A stretch of 64,000 nt of DNA from Neurospora intermedia (taxonomy: Eukaryota > Ascomycota > Sordariomycetes > Sordariales > Sordariaceae): NCBI GenBank assembly GCA_037102815.1, contig BTPP01000006.1, forward strand, positions 1,054,001 through 1,118,000. The letters are read 5' to 3'. The notes beneath the pieces were generated by a model. The model worked only from the letters and a program-made list of their open reading frames with translations. It was not told where the DNA came from and made no database searches. Below, piece after piece: positions 45,414 to 57,404 of the stretch. The stretch's first letter is position 1. Each line of letters starts with the position of its first letter. Both the position numbers and the translations under genes were made by a program.

Positions 45414-47487
45414 TTGGGGTGGGGATGGGAATCAATGGATTGGAAGTCCAGAAGGGGTAAAATGGCGAAGAGACATGGGAAATGGAAAGGAAGGAAGTTT
45501 CGAATACATACCTACACACACCGGGGTCTTCTGCCACAAGTGCTTACTCGTGAAAGCCAGCGGTTGGAAGGAGCGGAATAAGATTCTCACAGCTGTTTTT
45601 TGGACGGAGAACCCGAACCTGTACCAAGTTAACGATACAAGGCTGAGATGCCACTTTCTCTCCATGCCGAACAGTACGCAGTGCCCTACAGGTTGGTACT
45701 CGGTTGTGCATGTGGACATGGACCACAAATCTGGTCTCTTCGTGTCCTCCTCCTGGTATCCCTGCACCCCCGCAATGAAACGGGGAAGCGAGAGAGGGTT
45801 GAGCTGTGACGTTGATGCCCGGCATCCAGCTATTAAAGCTATTCGTTATCTTATCAGCTTTCCCGAGATGGAATTGACTGCGCTACAAAATATTGGTGGA
45901 AGGTTCGATCTCCTCCTAGCCTATTCGGCACTGTCTGTGCTCATTCCTCACAGGGCATGGAGAAACTTGGACGTTGACGTTGGGCATCCAGATGGACTGA
46001 TTACAGCTATCAATCCTCGGGAACCCCGATGAAGAGATGAAACTGAAGCTAGCCCAATGCAAGAAAACGGTTGGAACCTCCGCGCATCCCTCCGGATCAC
46101 TCACCACGGCGCTGCCAAAAGTGCCAACTTGTCCACTTCCCAGATTGAACAGTTTTGGGGAAATGAATGGGGGCAGAAGAGCCGCACCGCAGCCGCAGCG
46201 CTGACAACTAACTGCAAGGGGGGTCTGTTCCCAATATGTACAGGAGACGGATCAAGTTCACAATCACGAACACTGCAACTTCGTTTTGCCTCATCTTCCT
46301 TCTGCTGCTTTGTACTGTAGGTCGTTTGAGTTTCATTCTCTTTCTGTTCATCTCGTCGTAGTCCAGTTGATGCAATGAAGAGTCAATCCCTCATTTCGAA
46401 CTTGCCGTGACTGTTCTTGCTGAAGATGCCACGCTGTTCACAACGGGAGGCAAGACATCAAGATATCTCGGGAATATCTGGTGCGTCGATAGAAGAGTGG
46501 AACGGACCTCTTGGCTCACAGCGATCACCACCCCTAGCTGTCAGTGGGGCACAAGGTTGAGTTCCCCTGTGCCGTGAAGCTGTCCCCGGGCCAGGGTTAT
46601 GCAACCTTAACGGCGGTGCCTCGCAAGAAACGGAGCAGCTTCATGGAAACTGGTGGAATATCCCGTTGATTATGGGATGAGCCAAGCAGTACAACTCAAA
46701 ACGCCGGACAAGAGCTGCTTCGAAGGGGAAACAAAGAGTAGTGTACAATAATGGTGAACGGCATGGATGAGAATGGTTCAGATGTCAAGGGAGCGAGGGG
46801 TCCATAATTGGTGATTTACTATGCAGTATACACTAGACAGGCTTAACCGTACCTCACCATCGGAACATATTGTGAATTGTACCCGTCGATGGCACTTCAA
46901 GCATAACATCGTCGCTCCGCTTCGGTAGGCCATTTGTACATCGCCGATTGAATGATGTTCAACATTTCACGGTCCAAGAAGTGTACCCGCAACACAAGCA
47001 GCGCTTCATCCCAATGAGGCGCTGCGGAGGCACGAGAGCGCGGTTGTTGCTTAGTGCATCTTCCAGAAACGCGCCAATGCGGGCCATCGGCCACACCCCC
47101 CAGAAAACACATACCCCCTGGTCCCTGTGAAGTGGCCGCCAATCCGATTGAGGACAGATTTCCTATTCCTTCTATTTTCTGTAGCAGCTCAGGCCGGGCC
47201 CGCAACCTGACGAGTGGCCTTTGCTAGAAAGAGGACACCACACCTTTAACGTAGCTTGCTTGCTGGTCCCACTCGCCTTCAAATACCCGACAACCTCCCT
47301 CCATCCATCACCAATCTCCCTTTCCTTTTGCAAACATCCGAAGAGTTTAAAAGTGGCCTAAGGAACCACTGCTTTTCTGTTTCTTGCTTACTACAACCAT
47401 CCCCATCCCCAATTCCTTAACCACACAAGCAGCGGGGTTGTTTTCTTTCTTCCTTCCTTCCATTATCCTTCGCCAGAGCTTCCAGTA
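45414..47487. promoter_or_regulatory. Spacer upstream of the BiP gene
   Basis: About 2.1 kb between hbs1 and grp78, both on the plus strand. An open frame at 45376-46032 overlaps the end of hbs1 and lacks protein character. The last 250 bases (47,230-47,487) are CT-rich and leader-like. No further gene is supported. Confidence 0.45.
47061..47068 (+). promoter_or_regulatory. Heat-shock-element-like site upstream of grp78
   Basis: TTCCAGAA, an inverted TTC/GAA pair as bound by heat-shock factor, about 420 bases upstream of the BiP start codon. Only two units are present, so chance is possible. No standard CCAAT-N9-CCACG stress element was found. Confidence 0.2.
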
Positions 47488-49881
47488 ATGGAGCACCGAA
47501 CGCGAAGCTGGGCCTTGGGCCTCAGCATCCTGGGCTTCTTTGCCCTCCTCTTCTCTGCTGGCTTTGTCCAGCAGGCCCACGCCAATGACACTGAGGCTAT
47601 GGGCACTGTTATCGGTATTGTAGGTTGCCAGCATTTCCCTCCAGCCCCTCCCCATCCCTCGTGTTGGGCAAAGCATTCTAACAACGCTTCTTTGACAGGA
47701 TCTCGGAACCACCTACTCGTAAGTTACCCGACACCATCATAAACACGATCACCCCGCGGGGCATGCGTTTGCTGTCAACCTCTACCACCAATCTACGTCC
47801 CGGTTTCGACAAACGATACACATTGCCTTTTGGGGACAAGGAAACTAACAACCTCGTAGTTGTGTTGGTGTGATGCAGAAGGGCAAGGTCGAGATTCTCG
47901 TCAACGACCAAGGAAACCGTATTACCCCGTCTTATGTCGCCTTCACCGATGAGGAGAGACTTGTTGGTGACGCCGCCAAGAACCAGGCTGCGGCCAACCC
48001 CCACAGAACCATCTTCGACATCAAGCGTCTCATCGGTCGCAAGTTCTCGGACAAGGACGTCCAGAATGACATCAAGCACTTCCCCTACAAGTAAGCTCAT
48101 GCCACTCTCGACAAACCACTCCTTCCTAGCCGTCACTGACAATAGTATCCAGGGTCGTCTCCAAGGATGACAAGCCTGTTGTCAAGGTTGAGGTTAAGGG
48201 CGAAGAGAAGACCTTCACCCCTGAGGAGATCTCCGCCATGATTCTCGGCAAGGTACGTCGCATCGGTTTTCCTCTGAAACAGTAATCAGAGACTGACCCC
48301 CACAACAGATGAAGGAAACTGCTGAGGGCTACCTTGGCAAGAAGGTTACTCACGCCGTCGTTACCGTTCCCGCCTACTTCAACGACAACCAGCGCCAGGC
48401 CACCAAGGATGCCGGTATGATTGCCGGTCTCAACGTCCTCCGCATTGTCAACGAGCCTACCGCCGCGGCTATCGCCTACGGTCTTGATAAGACTGGCGAG
48501 GAGCGTCAGATCATCGTCTACGACTTGGGTGGTGGCACTTTCGATGTCTCCCTTCTTTCCATCGAGCAGGGTGTTTTCGAGGTTTTGTCTACCGCTGGTG
48601 ACACCCATCTTGGTGGTGAGGATTTCGATCAGCGCATCATCAACCACTTCGCCAAGCTCTTCAACAAGAAGCACGGTGTCGACGTTACCAAGGATGCCAA
48701 GGCCATGGGCAAGCTCAAGCGTGAGGCCGAGAAGGCTAAGCGTACCCTTTCCAGCCAGATGTCCACTCGTATCGAAATCGAGGCCTTCTACGATGGCAAG
48801 GATTTCTCCGAGACTCTGACTCGCGCCAAGTTCGAGGAGCTCAACAACGACCTCTTCAAGAAGACCCTCAAGCCTGTTGAGCAGGTCCTCAAGGATGCCA
48901 AGGTCTCCAAGTCCGAGATTGACGATATCGTCCTTGTCGGTGGTTCCACCCGTATTCCCAAGGTCCAGGCTCTTATTGAGGAGTTTTTCAACGGCAAGAA
49001 GGCTTCCAAGGGTATCAACCCTGACGAGGCCGTCGCTTTCGGTGCTGCCGTCCAGGCTGGTGTTCTTAGCGGTGAGGAGGGTACTGAGGACATCGTCCTT
49101 ATGGATGTTAACCCCCTTACTCTCGGTATTGAGACTACTGGCGGTGTCATGACCAAGCTCATCCCCCGCAACACCCCTATCCCTACCCGCAAGAGCCAGA
49201 TCTTCTCTACTGCCGCTGATAACCAGCCCGTCGTCCTTATCCAGGTCTACGAGGGTGAGCGTTCCATGACCAAGGACAACAACCTCCTTGGCAAGTTCGA
49301 GCTTACCGGCATTCCCCCCGCTCCCCGTGGCGTTCCCCAGATCGAGGTTTCCTTCGAGCTCGATGCCAACGGTATCCTCAAGGTCTCTGCCCACGACAAG
49401 GGCACTGGCAAGGCCGAGTCCATTACCATCACCAACGATAAGGGCCGTCTTACCCAGGAGGAGATCGACCGCATGGTCGCTGAGGCCGAGAAGTATGCTG
49501 AGGAGGACAAGGCCACCCGTGAGCGCATTGAAGCTCGCAACGGTCTTGAGAACTACGCTTTCTCCCTGAAGAACCAGGTCAACGATGAGGATGGTCTTGG
49601 TGGCAAGATTGACGAGGAGGACAAGGAAACCATCCTTGACGCCGTTAAGGAGGCCCAGGACTGGCTTGAGGAGAATGGTAAGCTTTATTCCGATCCCCTT
49701 TTGACACATGAAAGACGAAATGCTAACAAGCTCTTTTCTTTTCCCAGCCGCCACTGCTTCCGCCGAGGATTTCGATGAGCAGAAGGAGAAGCTCTCCAAC
49801 GTCGCCTACCCCATCACCAGCAAGCTTTACAGCCAAGGTGGCGCTGGTGATGACGAGCCTGCTGGCCATGACGAGCTTTAA
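47488..49881 (+). CDS. grp78: ER lumenal Hsp70 chaperone BiP/GRP78 (Kar2)
   Basis: Six exons (47488-47619, 47699-47718, 47860-48090, 48153-48252, 48309-49677, 49748-49881) encode 661 residues. The product folds proteins in the endoplasmic reticulum, drives translocation and controls the unfolded-protein response. A signal peptide ([20 protein letters not shown]) opens it and the retention signal HDEL closes it. Hsp70 marks are [46 protein letters not shown] and [13 protein letters not shown]. Exon 2 has 20 nt and encodes most of the phosphate-1 loop DLGTTYS; all splice phases agree. Codon use is strongly biased to C-ending codons, as in highly expressed genes. An open frame of 557 codons on the opposite strand (48126-49799) is a by-product of that bias. 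Confidence 0.97.
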
Positions 49882-50454
49882 ATGAAGATAATCTAGATCC
49901 CCCTGCGTTTTCAGTTTTTGGTTGACGCTCAAAAAGAAGTGCGTCGTTTATGGTTGGTTGGGTTGCATATTTTACCTGGTGTTTGGCCGGTGAAATGGTT
50001 CGATTGGGAGTTTGAGTCCTCATGAGTGCCACAAATGGACATGGTTCAGTTAGAAGAGCGTTTGCCATTTGTTTGTAAAATATGAATATGACCTTATTGA
50101 CCAAATCTTGACGTTCCCTTTCCTTTGCCTGCCTATGATCCCAGATATTCCTTCATTCACTTCTTGCCCACTCTTTAGTTGATGTCTTCTTCACTCTCCA
50201 TCTCAGCCCCGACAATATACACACAGCACCATACTATGTGAATCGACATGAATCACTGGACTAGGTAACGACCGGGCGCGTAGCATAACCGGTCAGGTAA
50301 AGTGACGAGAACGTATCTTTTAGATCGAACACTCGCGAAGCAAACCTTTGTATATTTGTTAACATGGTCCTCATCTCAGCCAGCATTGCGCTTGTCAGGT
50401 CATATTTGTCCCGAGCAATCTCAGGTATAAGAACGTAGAAACAAACCTACATAA
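49882..50454. other. Spacer after grp78
   Basis: About 0.57 kb containing the BiP 3' untranslated region and the promoter of the next plus-strand frame. Nothing else is supported. Confidence 0.45.
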
Positions 50455-51336
50455 ATGCTCAATAGTCCCTTCGTTGCTTTTCATCCACCTCCCGACCCAA
50501 GTTTCAGTTTTAGCCCAACTCACCCACATACCAAACCCATGATGTCCATTGCAAAGAAGCAAAGCTCCAAGACCGAATGTCCAGAAGTGACGTCTCCTTT
50601 GAGATCATCAACAACCTTCAACCACTCGACCCAGCCCGTTTGTCTCCCAGCATTGACCTCTTTCAAACGCCAGCGTTGCCCAAGCCCGAGCCCAAGCTCC
50701 AGCTTCAATTTAAGCACAAAGCCGAAACTAGACAACGAGACCGACCAACCTCTCACTGTCACGTCCCCTCAAGCGGAGGACCTCTTCAGTACCCGACAGA
50801 TCAAGCCCGTCCACCGATCGAGGCCTCGATTCCAAAAGTTTACCACCTCCAGCACGTCGCCTGAAGAATATCATGGAAATAGCAGTACACTTGCTCGAAC
50901 TGCTGCACACGACGTTCGTACTGGTGCTCATACCAACATTCCCCGTAGCGAAACCCGCACAAAAACTACTTCTCTCAGTGCAAATACTCCCATGACATCA
51001 GCAGAGTGGTGTCAAGCCAAGCAAGAGGATCCCGCCGCAGTGTCCTTGGCTCTAGCTACGAGGGATTTAATAGGGATGAACATGAGTGTGAACATGCAGG
51101 AGGGGGGGTTTGGGCAAAATACAAGGGAGGAAGAGGAAGAGGAAGAGAAGGAGGAGAAGAAGATGATGGAAGAAGAGAGACCGAAAAAGAAGAAGAAGAA
51201 GAAATCAACAAAGAAGGGATGGGATGAAGAGAAACACGGGCATTCGAGAAGGGTCTTTGAATGGATTCCGAGTCCTGGTCCTGGGGGGCTTGAACCGGTG
51301 CCTGAGGAGTTTGTTAAGGGGACTGTATCTTGGTGA
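50455..51336 (+). CDS. Hypothetical protein, Ser/Thr/Pro-rich with acidic-basic tail
   Basis: Single open frame of 293 residues starting MLNSPFVAFHPPPDPSF, with a possible internal start at MMSIAKKQSS. The N-terminal two thirds are Ser, Thr and Pro-rich and look disordered. A short more ordered segment reads MTSAEWCQAKQEDPAAVSLA. It is followed by a charged run of about 15 Glu and then a Lys run (RPKKKKKKKSTKKGW), which could act as a nuclear signal. The end (EWIPSPGPGGLEPVPEEF) is moderately conserved-looking. No domain is recognised. Length and protein-like C-terminus argue for a real gene. Confidence 0.55.
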   Translation: MLNSPFVAFHPPPDPSFSFSPTHPHTKPMMSIAKKQSSKTECPEVTSPLRSSTTFNHSTQPVCLPALTSFKRQRCPSPSPSSSFNLSTKPKLDNETDQPLTVTSPQAEDLFSTRQIKPVHRSRPRFQKFTTSSTSPEEYHGNSSTLARTAAHDVRTGAHTNIPRSETRTKTTSLSANTPMTSAEWCQAKQEDPAAVSLALATRDLIGMNMSVNMQEGGFGQNTREEEEEEEKEEKKMMEEERPKKKKKKKSTKKGWDEEKHGHSRRVFEWIPSPGPGGLEPVPEEFVKGTVSW

Positions 51337-52550
51337 GAAGGTTAATTCCGTGGAGGTCGGTTGGCGCATGAGGACAAGGAAGTAAGTGTTCGATGGTTTG
51401 CGCCCTCCACTTTGGAGAGGGAAGGAGCGAAGATATAGGAAGGTGACCAACCGCCAATTTTGTGACAATCAAAAAACAAATAAAAAAAAGTTGGGTCAGA
51501 AAAGCATGAGTAGAAGAGTCAGACACTTTGGTGTGAATAATAATGCAAGTTCTTTACGCAGATGAGGTGATCCCGACTCTATCTGGTGCCGAATATTCTT
51601 GCACTGGAAAGTAAGTGATGAGTCGATCCTCGAGACCCTTTCACAGTCCATTGCAAGAAGAAAAGGACAGAGTGTACTGAAATCATTACTACCTCTGGGA
51701 TAAGAGCATTTCGGTATAGTGTGGATGAAGGTGCAAAGTCGATACAAGGTTCAAGGAAGGAGCGGGATGACGGGATTCATCGCCCTCCTCTCCTTCCTCT
51801 TCTTCTTCGTCGCTCTCACCCTCCTCCTCCTCCCCCCCTTCCAGTTTCTCTCGTTCATCTATTCCCAGGTTCTATCCTTTCCAACGTGAGGAAGAAGCAA
51901 CATATACCACGTCATCATACGGTCTCAATTTTCTCTTCTCAGCTTGTCATCGAGTTGGCAGGGTGAAGTGTTCTCTGGATGGTGGCCAATTCAGGTAGTA
52001 GAAAGACGGCTTTTTTCGTTGATCTCTTTCTTTTTTTTTTTTTTCTTTTTTTTTTTTTTTTCGTCTCCCGTTCTCTTGCTCATCTAGTCTAGGTATCATT
52101 GCTAATGCCCACATTTGTCTACAACGTCTGTCACTATCCAAACGTAAGTAGAGGTACCTACCCCTCTATCCTCGCTTGCCTTATCCTGAGCTAACAACAG
52201 CTGCTACCAAACCGATAAGTGGAGCCAATGACCACGAGGTAGACACTCGCGCAGAACTGATCCCGTGAACTAGTTGGGTCTTTGACTTTTGTTCATGGGC
52301 GGTTAGAGTGTATGAAAGAAGTGTCCTTCACGATTTGTTCAAGGTTAGCCGCTTGAATGTGGTTGTTACGTCCAAGTGGAAAATGATTGACTCCCTGGCT
52401 GAGGGATCCAACAAGCGAGGGGAAAACGAAGAAGGGGAAACAAGTCGGTGGGGACTTTGTCGCAGGATGTCTAAATTATCTCTCTGCTTTCTACAAATCT
52501 CCATGTCATCGTAATCATGACTTCGAAAACAACCACATGATCTCCCAAAT
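51337..52550. other. Convergent spacer with long poly-T tract
   Basis: About 1.2 kb between two convergent hypothetical genes. It contains CT-rich stretches (51,780-51,850) and a T tract of about 35 bases with one C interruption (52027-52061). A GAGGTACCTACCCC motif occurs near 52,151. No gene is supported. Confidence 0.45.
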
Positions 52551-53561
52551 CTACAACCAGTTTGCTTCCTCCCACCTTGCGTCCTCATACTTGGCATCCC
52601 CCCACTTCTTCACCTCAGGTATGGAGTTCAGCGCCCTACTTTCTCGATACTCGGAATAATAAGACGATACAGAAGAAACATCTGATACAGGGCGCCGGTG
52701 CTGATGTACAGCTTCTGAGTAGTATGATAAGGAAGAGACACCCGAGACAATCGGTGGGTCTTGATGTCCAGCCTCTTCTTTATCTCTTTCTGTTTCTTCT
52801 TCCCACACTTCTTCTTCCCATTGCCCCTTTTCTACTCCCAGTGCCCAATTAGCAACAGCGCTCGAGTCTTCGTAGTGGGGAAGTGATGGTGGTTGAGCAG
52901 GGGGTGGTGTAGGTGGTCTCCATGGTGTGACTACGTTAAGACTGTTTCCGAAATAGTAGGAAATATCATAGCTGCTCGGCACGTTACGCCTCCTTGGAGC
53001 TGGTGTAGAGACGGCAAAGGGTTTTGGAAACGTGTGTTGATGTTGTTCTTGTTGTTGTTCTTCTTCTTCTTGCTTGGGTGGATACCGACGATATAAAGGC
53101 GGCGGTGTTAGGTCGGGATCGAAATCAATCTCGGGTGATTCAGGGTAGCTGTCCTGTGATACCGCATCATCCCACCAGGAAGGCAAATTGTCCGAAATCT
53201 TGCCTGGTTTCTGATTGAGGTTGAGAGCGGGCCATTCTGTTATGGGGCGCACTGGACGCTGGTGATCGTTTTTCATATGATGGTTTTGGTACATCGGGGA
53301 CTTTGATGGAGGTAGAGGCCTTTTCTGTCTTGGTGGACTTGGCGATGTTTGTCCATACGCCCGATGCTGAGCCTCTGTGTGATACTGCGACCGCAGTTGT
53401 GTCTTTTGATATTGTGCTTGCTGAAAATAGGGAGCTGTTTGGTTCTGTGGGTGTCGTGGGATGCGGCGTTGTGTCGGTAAAGGGACATCATCACCCCCGT
53501 CAAAACAACAGCTCAAAATACAACGGCGAAAACGATTCATCTCGTTATTTCTGTTGATCAT
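52551..53561 (-). CDS. Hypothetical protein, Pro/Gln/Tyr-rich
   Basis: Single open frame of 336 residues from the ATG at 53561 (MINRNNEMNRFRRCILSCCF); the frame is open a little further upstream but only with a TTG. The N-terminus has a short Cys-containing segment (RRCILSCCFDGG) that could be lipidated. A Gln/Tyr/Pro-rich middle follows, with a WWDDAVSQDSYPESPEIDF stretch. Then comes SSYDISYYFGNSLNV, and near the end two similar motifs, SGVSSLSYYSEA and SDVSSVSSYYSEY. The last residues are Trp/Glu-rich (WEEANWL). The repeated YYSE motifs suggest a real but disordered protein. No family is recognised. Confidence 0.6.
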   Translation of the reverse strand: MINRNNEMNRFRRCILSCCFDGGDDVPLPTQRRIPRHPQNQTAPYFQQAQYQKTQLRSQYHTEAQHRAYGQTSPSPPRQKRPLPPSKSPMYQNHHMKNDHQRPVRPITEWPALNLNQKPGKISDNLPSWWDDAVSQDSYPESPEIDFDPDLTPPPLYRRYPPKQEEEEQQQEQHQHTFPKPFAVSTPAPRRRNVPSSYDISYYFGNSLNVVTPWRPPTPPPAQPPSLPHYEDSSAVANWALGVEKGQWEEEVWEEETERDKEEAGHQDPPIVSGVSSLSYYSEAVHQHRRPVSDVSSVSSYYSEYRESRALNSIPEVKKWGDAKYEDARWEEANWL

Positions 53562-54517
53562 TGTTTGGAGAATGGAAATGGCGGGTGTGACGAATCTCAA
53601 CGTTTCAGAAATTCCATGAGCCTACTAAATCCTCTTGGTTTCGAGTGACAACTAGGTTGCATCCGCCCCGTGGTTATTCTGAATGGACGCGATATAACCT
53701 GCTAATACTAGACGATGGAAGACCACCCATGCTTGTCTTCATTGTAGTGATTGATGACCTGCTGGAGGCCAAGTTGGTCTGCTTGGATCATGTGAGGAAT
53801 GGTCGAGGGTCACTGTGACCTTTTGTCAAAAGAAGGTGAATGTAATCATTGCAGTTCTCATGCGACAGGCGCGCGATAATCCGTAAATCCAGGACTCGGT
53901 TGCAAGGTCGAAGGATGGGGTTGTTCCAAGCAGGCTATGCTCCGTCTGGCGCATGGCAAAGGCATCTACGTTCTGGACCAGTGAGAGACCGGTTGTCTTG
54001 TATCGTCATTTGAACGGCTTGTTGGTGGTAGGAGATGTGACGCCGGGAACCTCTTTATTCCAGATGATGGGTTGGGCGTGCTTGTTTCCACTTTGAGGAA
54101 AGTCTGCCGCCCAACTCTCAGTTGGCGGGTATGCGCACAAAGAAACGAACCTGAGACGGAGCGACCGCTAACAGCCAACAATTGCTGACGCGACAAAAAG
54201 AACTGAACTTGCCGTCTTCCCCATGTATAGTACAGGCAAGCAATACGACCAGCACGACATGCTACTTGCAGAATGCTGTGCGATTGAATCAAAGTGGGAA
54301 AACAGAGCCGTCCATCTTGTACTTTACTCGTATGCGACAGGGCAAAAATGAACAGGAGAAATAATGTCAGAAAGAACAGAAAAGAAAAAGAAAAGAAAAG
54401 TAAGAATAGGACAAGAAATACAACGAACAGACTCATATCAAAAGCGCCCTGGCACAACAACCAGACCAACATTCACGACCTAGACCTATTCCCCATACCC
54501 CCCTTCCCATAACCGTC
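53562..54517. other. Spacer between two minus-strand hypothetical genes
   Basis: About 0.95 kb. It should contain the promoter of the Pro/Gln-rich gene and the 3' region of the next one. An A-rich run (AAAAGAAAAAG) lies near 54,380-54,405. No gene is supported. Confidence 0.4.
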
Positions 54518-55132
54518 TCAAGTCCCATTCCTCGTCTCTCCGTTGGGCTCCCTCTCACCCATACCATCATTCTTCTCCTCCTCATCGCCATTTAGATTCC
54601 CTCTTTCCCTCCCATTCCCAATCTCTCCCACCTCTTCACTCTCGACTATTCCATTCAACCTATCGAACTCATCCAACTCGCTTAACACCCCCTGCGCAAC
54701 CTCATCAAACATTGCGTACACCTGCCTAAACCTCTCTGCAGTCTGCAGAGAACCGTACCGGTCTTCGCCGAAAACCTGTCCCAAGACCCTGAGGTCGTTA
54801 CCAAATTGGGATATGCGGCGGCGAATATCCGAGCTTGTGGCTGAGAGTGTGCGTGGTAGGATTGGTTGTTGGTGCGTGGTTGTTGGAGTGGGCTTGGTGA
54901 GGGACTGGAAGATGGATGAGGGAATCTCTGGTGCGGGGATTTTTCTTGCGGCTGCGTGCAAGGTTGACGCTGGGTTTGATGAAGTTTTGGAGCCGTTCGT
55001 AGTGTTGGTGGTAGTTTCATTGGCCGTGGTACCGTTGGCCGTGGAGGTTGTTGTTATCGCAGATTGGGACTCATCAAAGTTGAGCTTGTCATGGCTGTTT
55101 TTGTTGTTGTTGTTCTTCTTCTCGTCTGCCAT
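54518..55132 (-). CDS. Hypothetical protein with helical core
   Basis: Single open frame of 204 residues (MADEKKNNNNKNSHDKL). The first 60 residues are Asn/Thr-rich. Residues about 60-165 form a more ordered, probably helical segment (AAARKIPAPEIPSSIF, SDIRRRISQFGNDLRVLGQVFG, ERFRQVYAMFDEVAQGVLSELDEFDRL). The tail is acidic and Gly/Asn-rich. The helical segment looks conserved in style, which argues for a genuine gene, but I cannot place it in a family. Confidence 0.6.
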   Translation of the reverse strand: MADEKKNNNNKNSHDKLNFDESQSAITTTSTANGTTANETTTNTTNGSKTSSNPASTLHAAARKIPAPEIPSSIFQSLTKPTPTTTHQQPILPRTLSATSSDIRRRISQFGNDLRVLGQVFGEDRYGSLQTAERFRQVYAMFDEVAQGVLSELDEFDRLNGIVESEEVGEIGNGRERGNLNGDEEEKNDGMGEREPNGETRNGT

Positions 55133-56245
55133 CTTACAGTCGGTGTTGGTAGATGGTTTGAGCTGCTGATTGTATGGAAATTCAGACCACCTCTAGTTGT
55201 CAAGTCAAAGACAGAGAGAAAAATCTCGAGAAATGCGGTGTCTGGCACACGCGATATGCCAAAACAAGACCTGTGGATGGAGGAAACTGTATCTACCAAA
55301 ATGGAGGCACGTAAAGATGGTGAACAGGACGAACTTGCTTGAGCTCCGTGATGGATCCGAGCAAACTATAAACTTGTGATGATGTAGTCCCTTCTTTGCC
55401 AGGCAAAATCCACACCCGGTTATTCTAATCTTTTCTCTACCCATACATAGCCTCAAATTCTGCAGTGGGCAAACGCATGGCCGGTCGTCCATCGCCCCTG
55501 CACAACAGTCGTTAACAACACCACGAACAGTAACCGTCGTGGTCATGCTTCGGGGTAAGAGGGGCAAGAGATGCAGGTAGACGACAGGCAGGCAACACCG
55601 CACCGAAGCAGTTTTTCACTGACAGTGACACCTGACACTGGTCACCAACCGACCGACCGGCTGTCTGGGTTGTTGCTTGGTGACACAAGACCGTTTACAA
55701 AGCAGACGTACCCAGCCTGGCGGTAACCACTGAATTTCTCTGAGATGCTGATAATGCCCGTTGGGCGACAAATGATTTGATACGCTTTACTTATGTCAAG
55801 ACCTTTTCGACTTTGAAACTTGAGAGATCTTCCTATTTTTTTTATGATTTTTCTGGATAGTTTGACCTTCCTTAAACACACAGATAGTAATGTTAAAATT
55901 AGCCACTGGATATTCTCGGGGCTCAGGAAAGGAAGTTAACCGCTCTTAATTTTTTACTGTCGTCGCCGGTCAAGGAATGAAATGTTATAAGTTGGAGGAA
56001 AATCTTGTCGCTTTGTACAACAAACTCATTCGAGCGACCAGTTGGCCGGCCCCTTGGCCGAGTCATCAACTGACGGGACACAGCATAGAAAAGGTGGGTT
56101 GCTGTGACCGACGGCGACAAGACGAAGTGCTTTGTTCTACCACGGCCTCACAGCGACCGCCATGTTCGGACGTAAGAAATCTTCTGGAATCGATAAGTGC
56201 TTTAGCTGACTACTATATTGGATCTGATTCCTCCACCTCTCCCCA
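55133..56245. other. Spacer upstream of hypothetical gene, downstream of SRAP gene
   Basis: About 1.1 kb with no supportable gene. The middle (55,780-55,950) is AT-rich. Confidence 0.4.
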
Positions 56246-57326
56246 TCAAGCACTATTCCCAAAAAACTTTGTAATCTTCTGCGTCCCCGGCGGTGGCGCA
56301 TTCCTGTGCCTGATTGGACTCCCCTTCCCCTTGTTCTTCGTTGCACTGATTGGTTTTCTTCCTTTTGCTTTCGACGGCGTCGGTGGTGGCGGCTTCTGCT
56401 TACTTCCCTTGAGTGGTGAAGACTCGTCTCCGGCCCCCATCGACTTTTTAACAGGCGGTTGTTCATCACCACCCAGCTCCGAAGCTGCCTCCCTCTTGAT
56501 ACCTTTTCGCGGCGGCGAACGAGCTTCCTTCACTTTCTGGCCCGCTTCTTGTGCCGCCAACTCGTCAACGGATTCAACTTTGATTTTTCCTGTCTCGGTC
56601 TTGACTTCGACCTCCCCCTCCTTTTCCTCCTCTTTCTCTTCTCGCTTGCTGCCCTTCCCACCCCAACCAAACCAAGTCTCAATCTTCCTCTCCTCCCTCT
56701 GTTCGCTCACCGGCACTATCAAATCATCCCCATCATTCCCCACCTTCCCAACCCTCTTATCAACTGGATAACACTCCAATTCCCCTCCAAACGGCTTGAG
56801 CACATCCTGCAACTCCCTATCCCACACATCTTTCGCCGGATCCAACCACCTTTTCAATTCCTCCGACCCAGCATCCAAAATAACCGGCATCCTGTCGTGC
56901 AGGAATTTGAGTTGGTCGTTACTCGATGTCGTGATGATCGTATATGACCATATTGCCTTGTCAGTGCCGTCTTCGTCGGTGTAATGGGCGCAATCCCAGA
57001 GTCCAGCGAATAACATCAACTTGCCGTCTTTTCTCTTCACAAAGTGCGGGATCTTTTCTTTTCCCGAAGGACCGGTTTTGAGCCACTCAAAGAATCCTTG
57101 GGCGGGGATGACGCAGCGATGGCGGTGTTTGATGCGGGACCACATGCCGCTTGAGGATGCAAGGGAGTCGTCGCGGCAGTTGATGGTCTTGAGGGTTGTT
57201 GTGTAGCTTGTTGATCCTGGTTTCTGCTGCTTGGACTTGGATTTGAAGGTCCAGGAGGGAATGAGACCCCATTTCATTGGTTGGAGGATGAATTGGTGCT
57301 TGGTTTGATCTTGGTTCTCGTTGTCA

Positions 57327-57404
<78 letters not shown>

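Noticed and set aside
45376-46032. 218-codon frame overlapping the end of hbs1
   Set aside because: Starts inside the hbs1 coding end in another frame and lacks protein-like composition.
47080-47105. CCAAT followed by a CCACA near the BiP promoter as an ER stress element
   Set aside because: The spacing is not nine bases and the second half is not CCACG.
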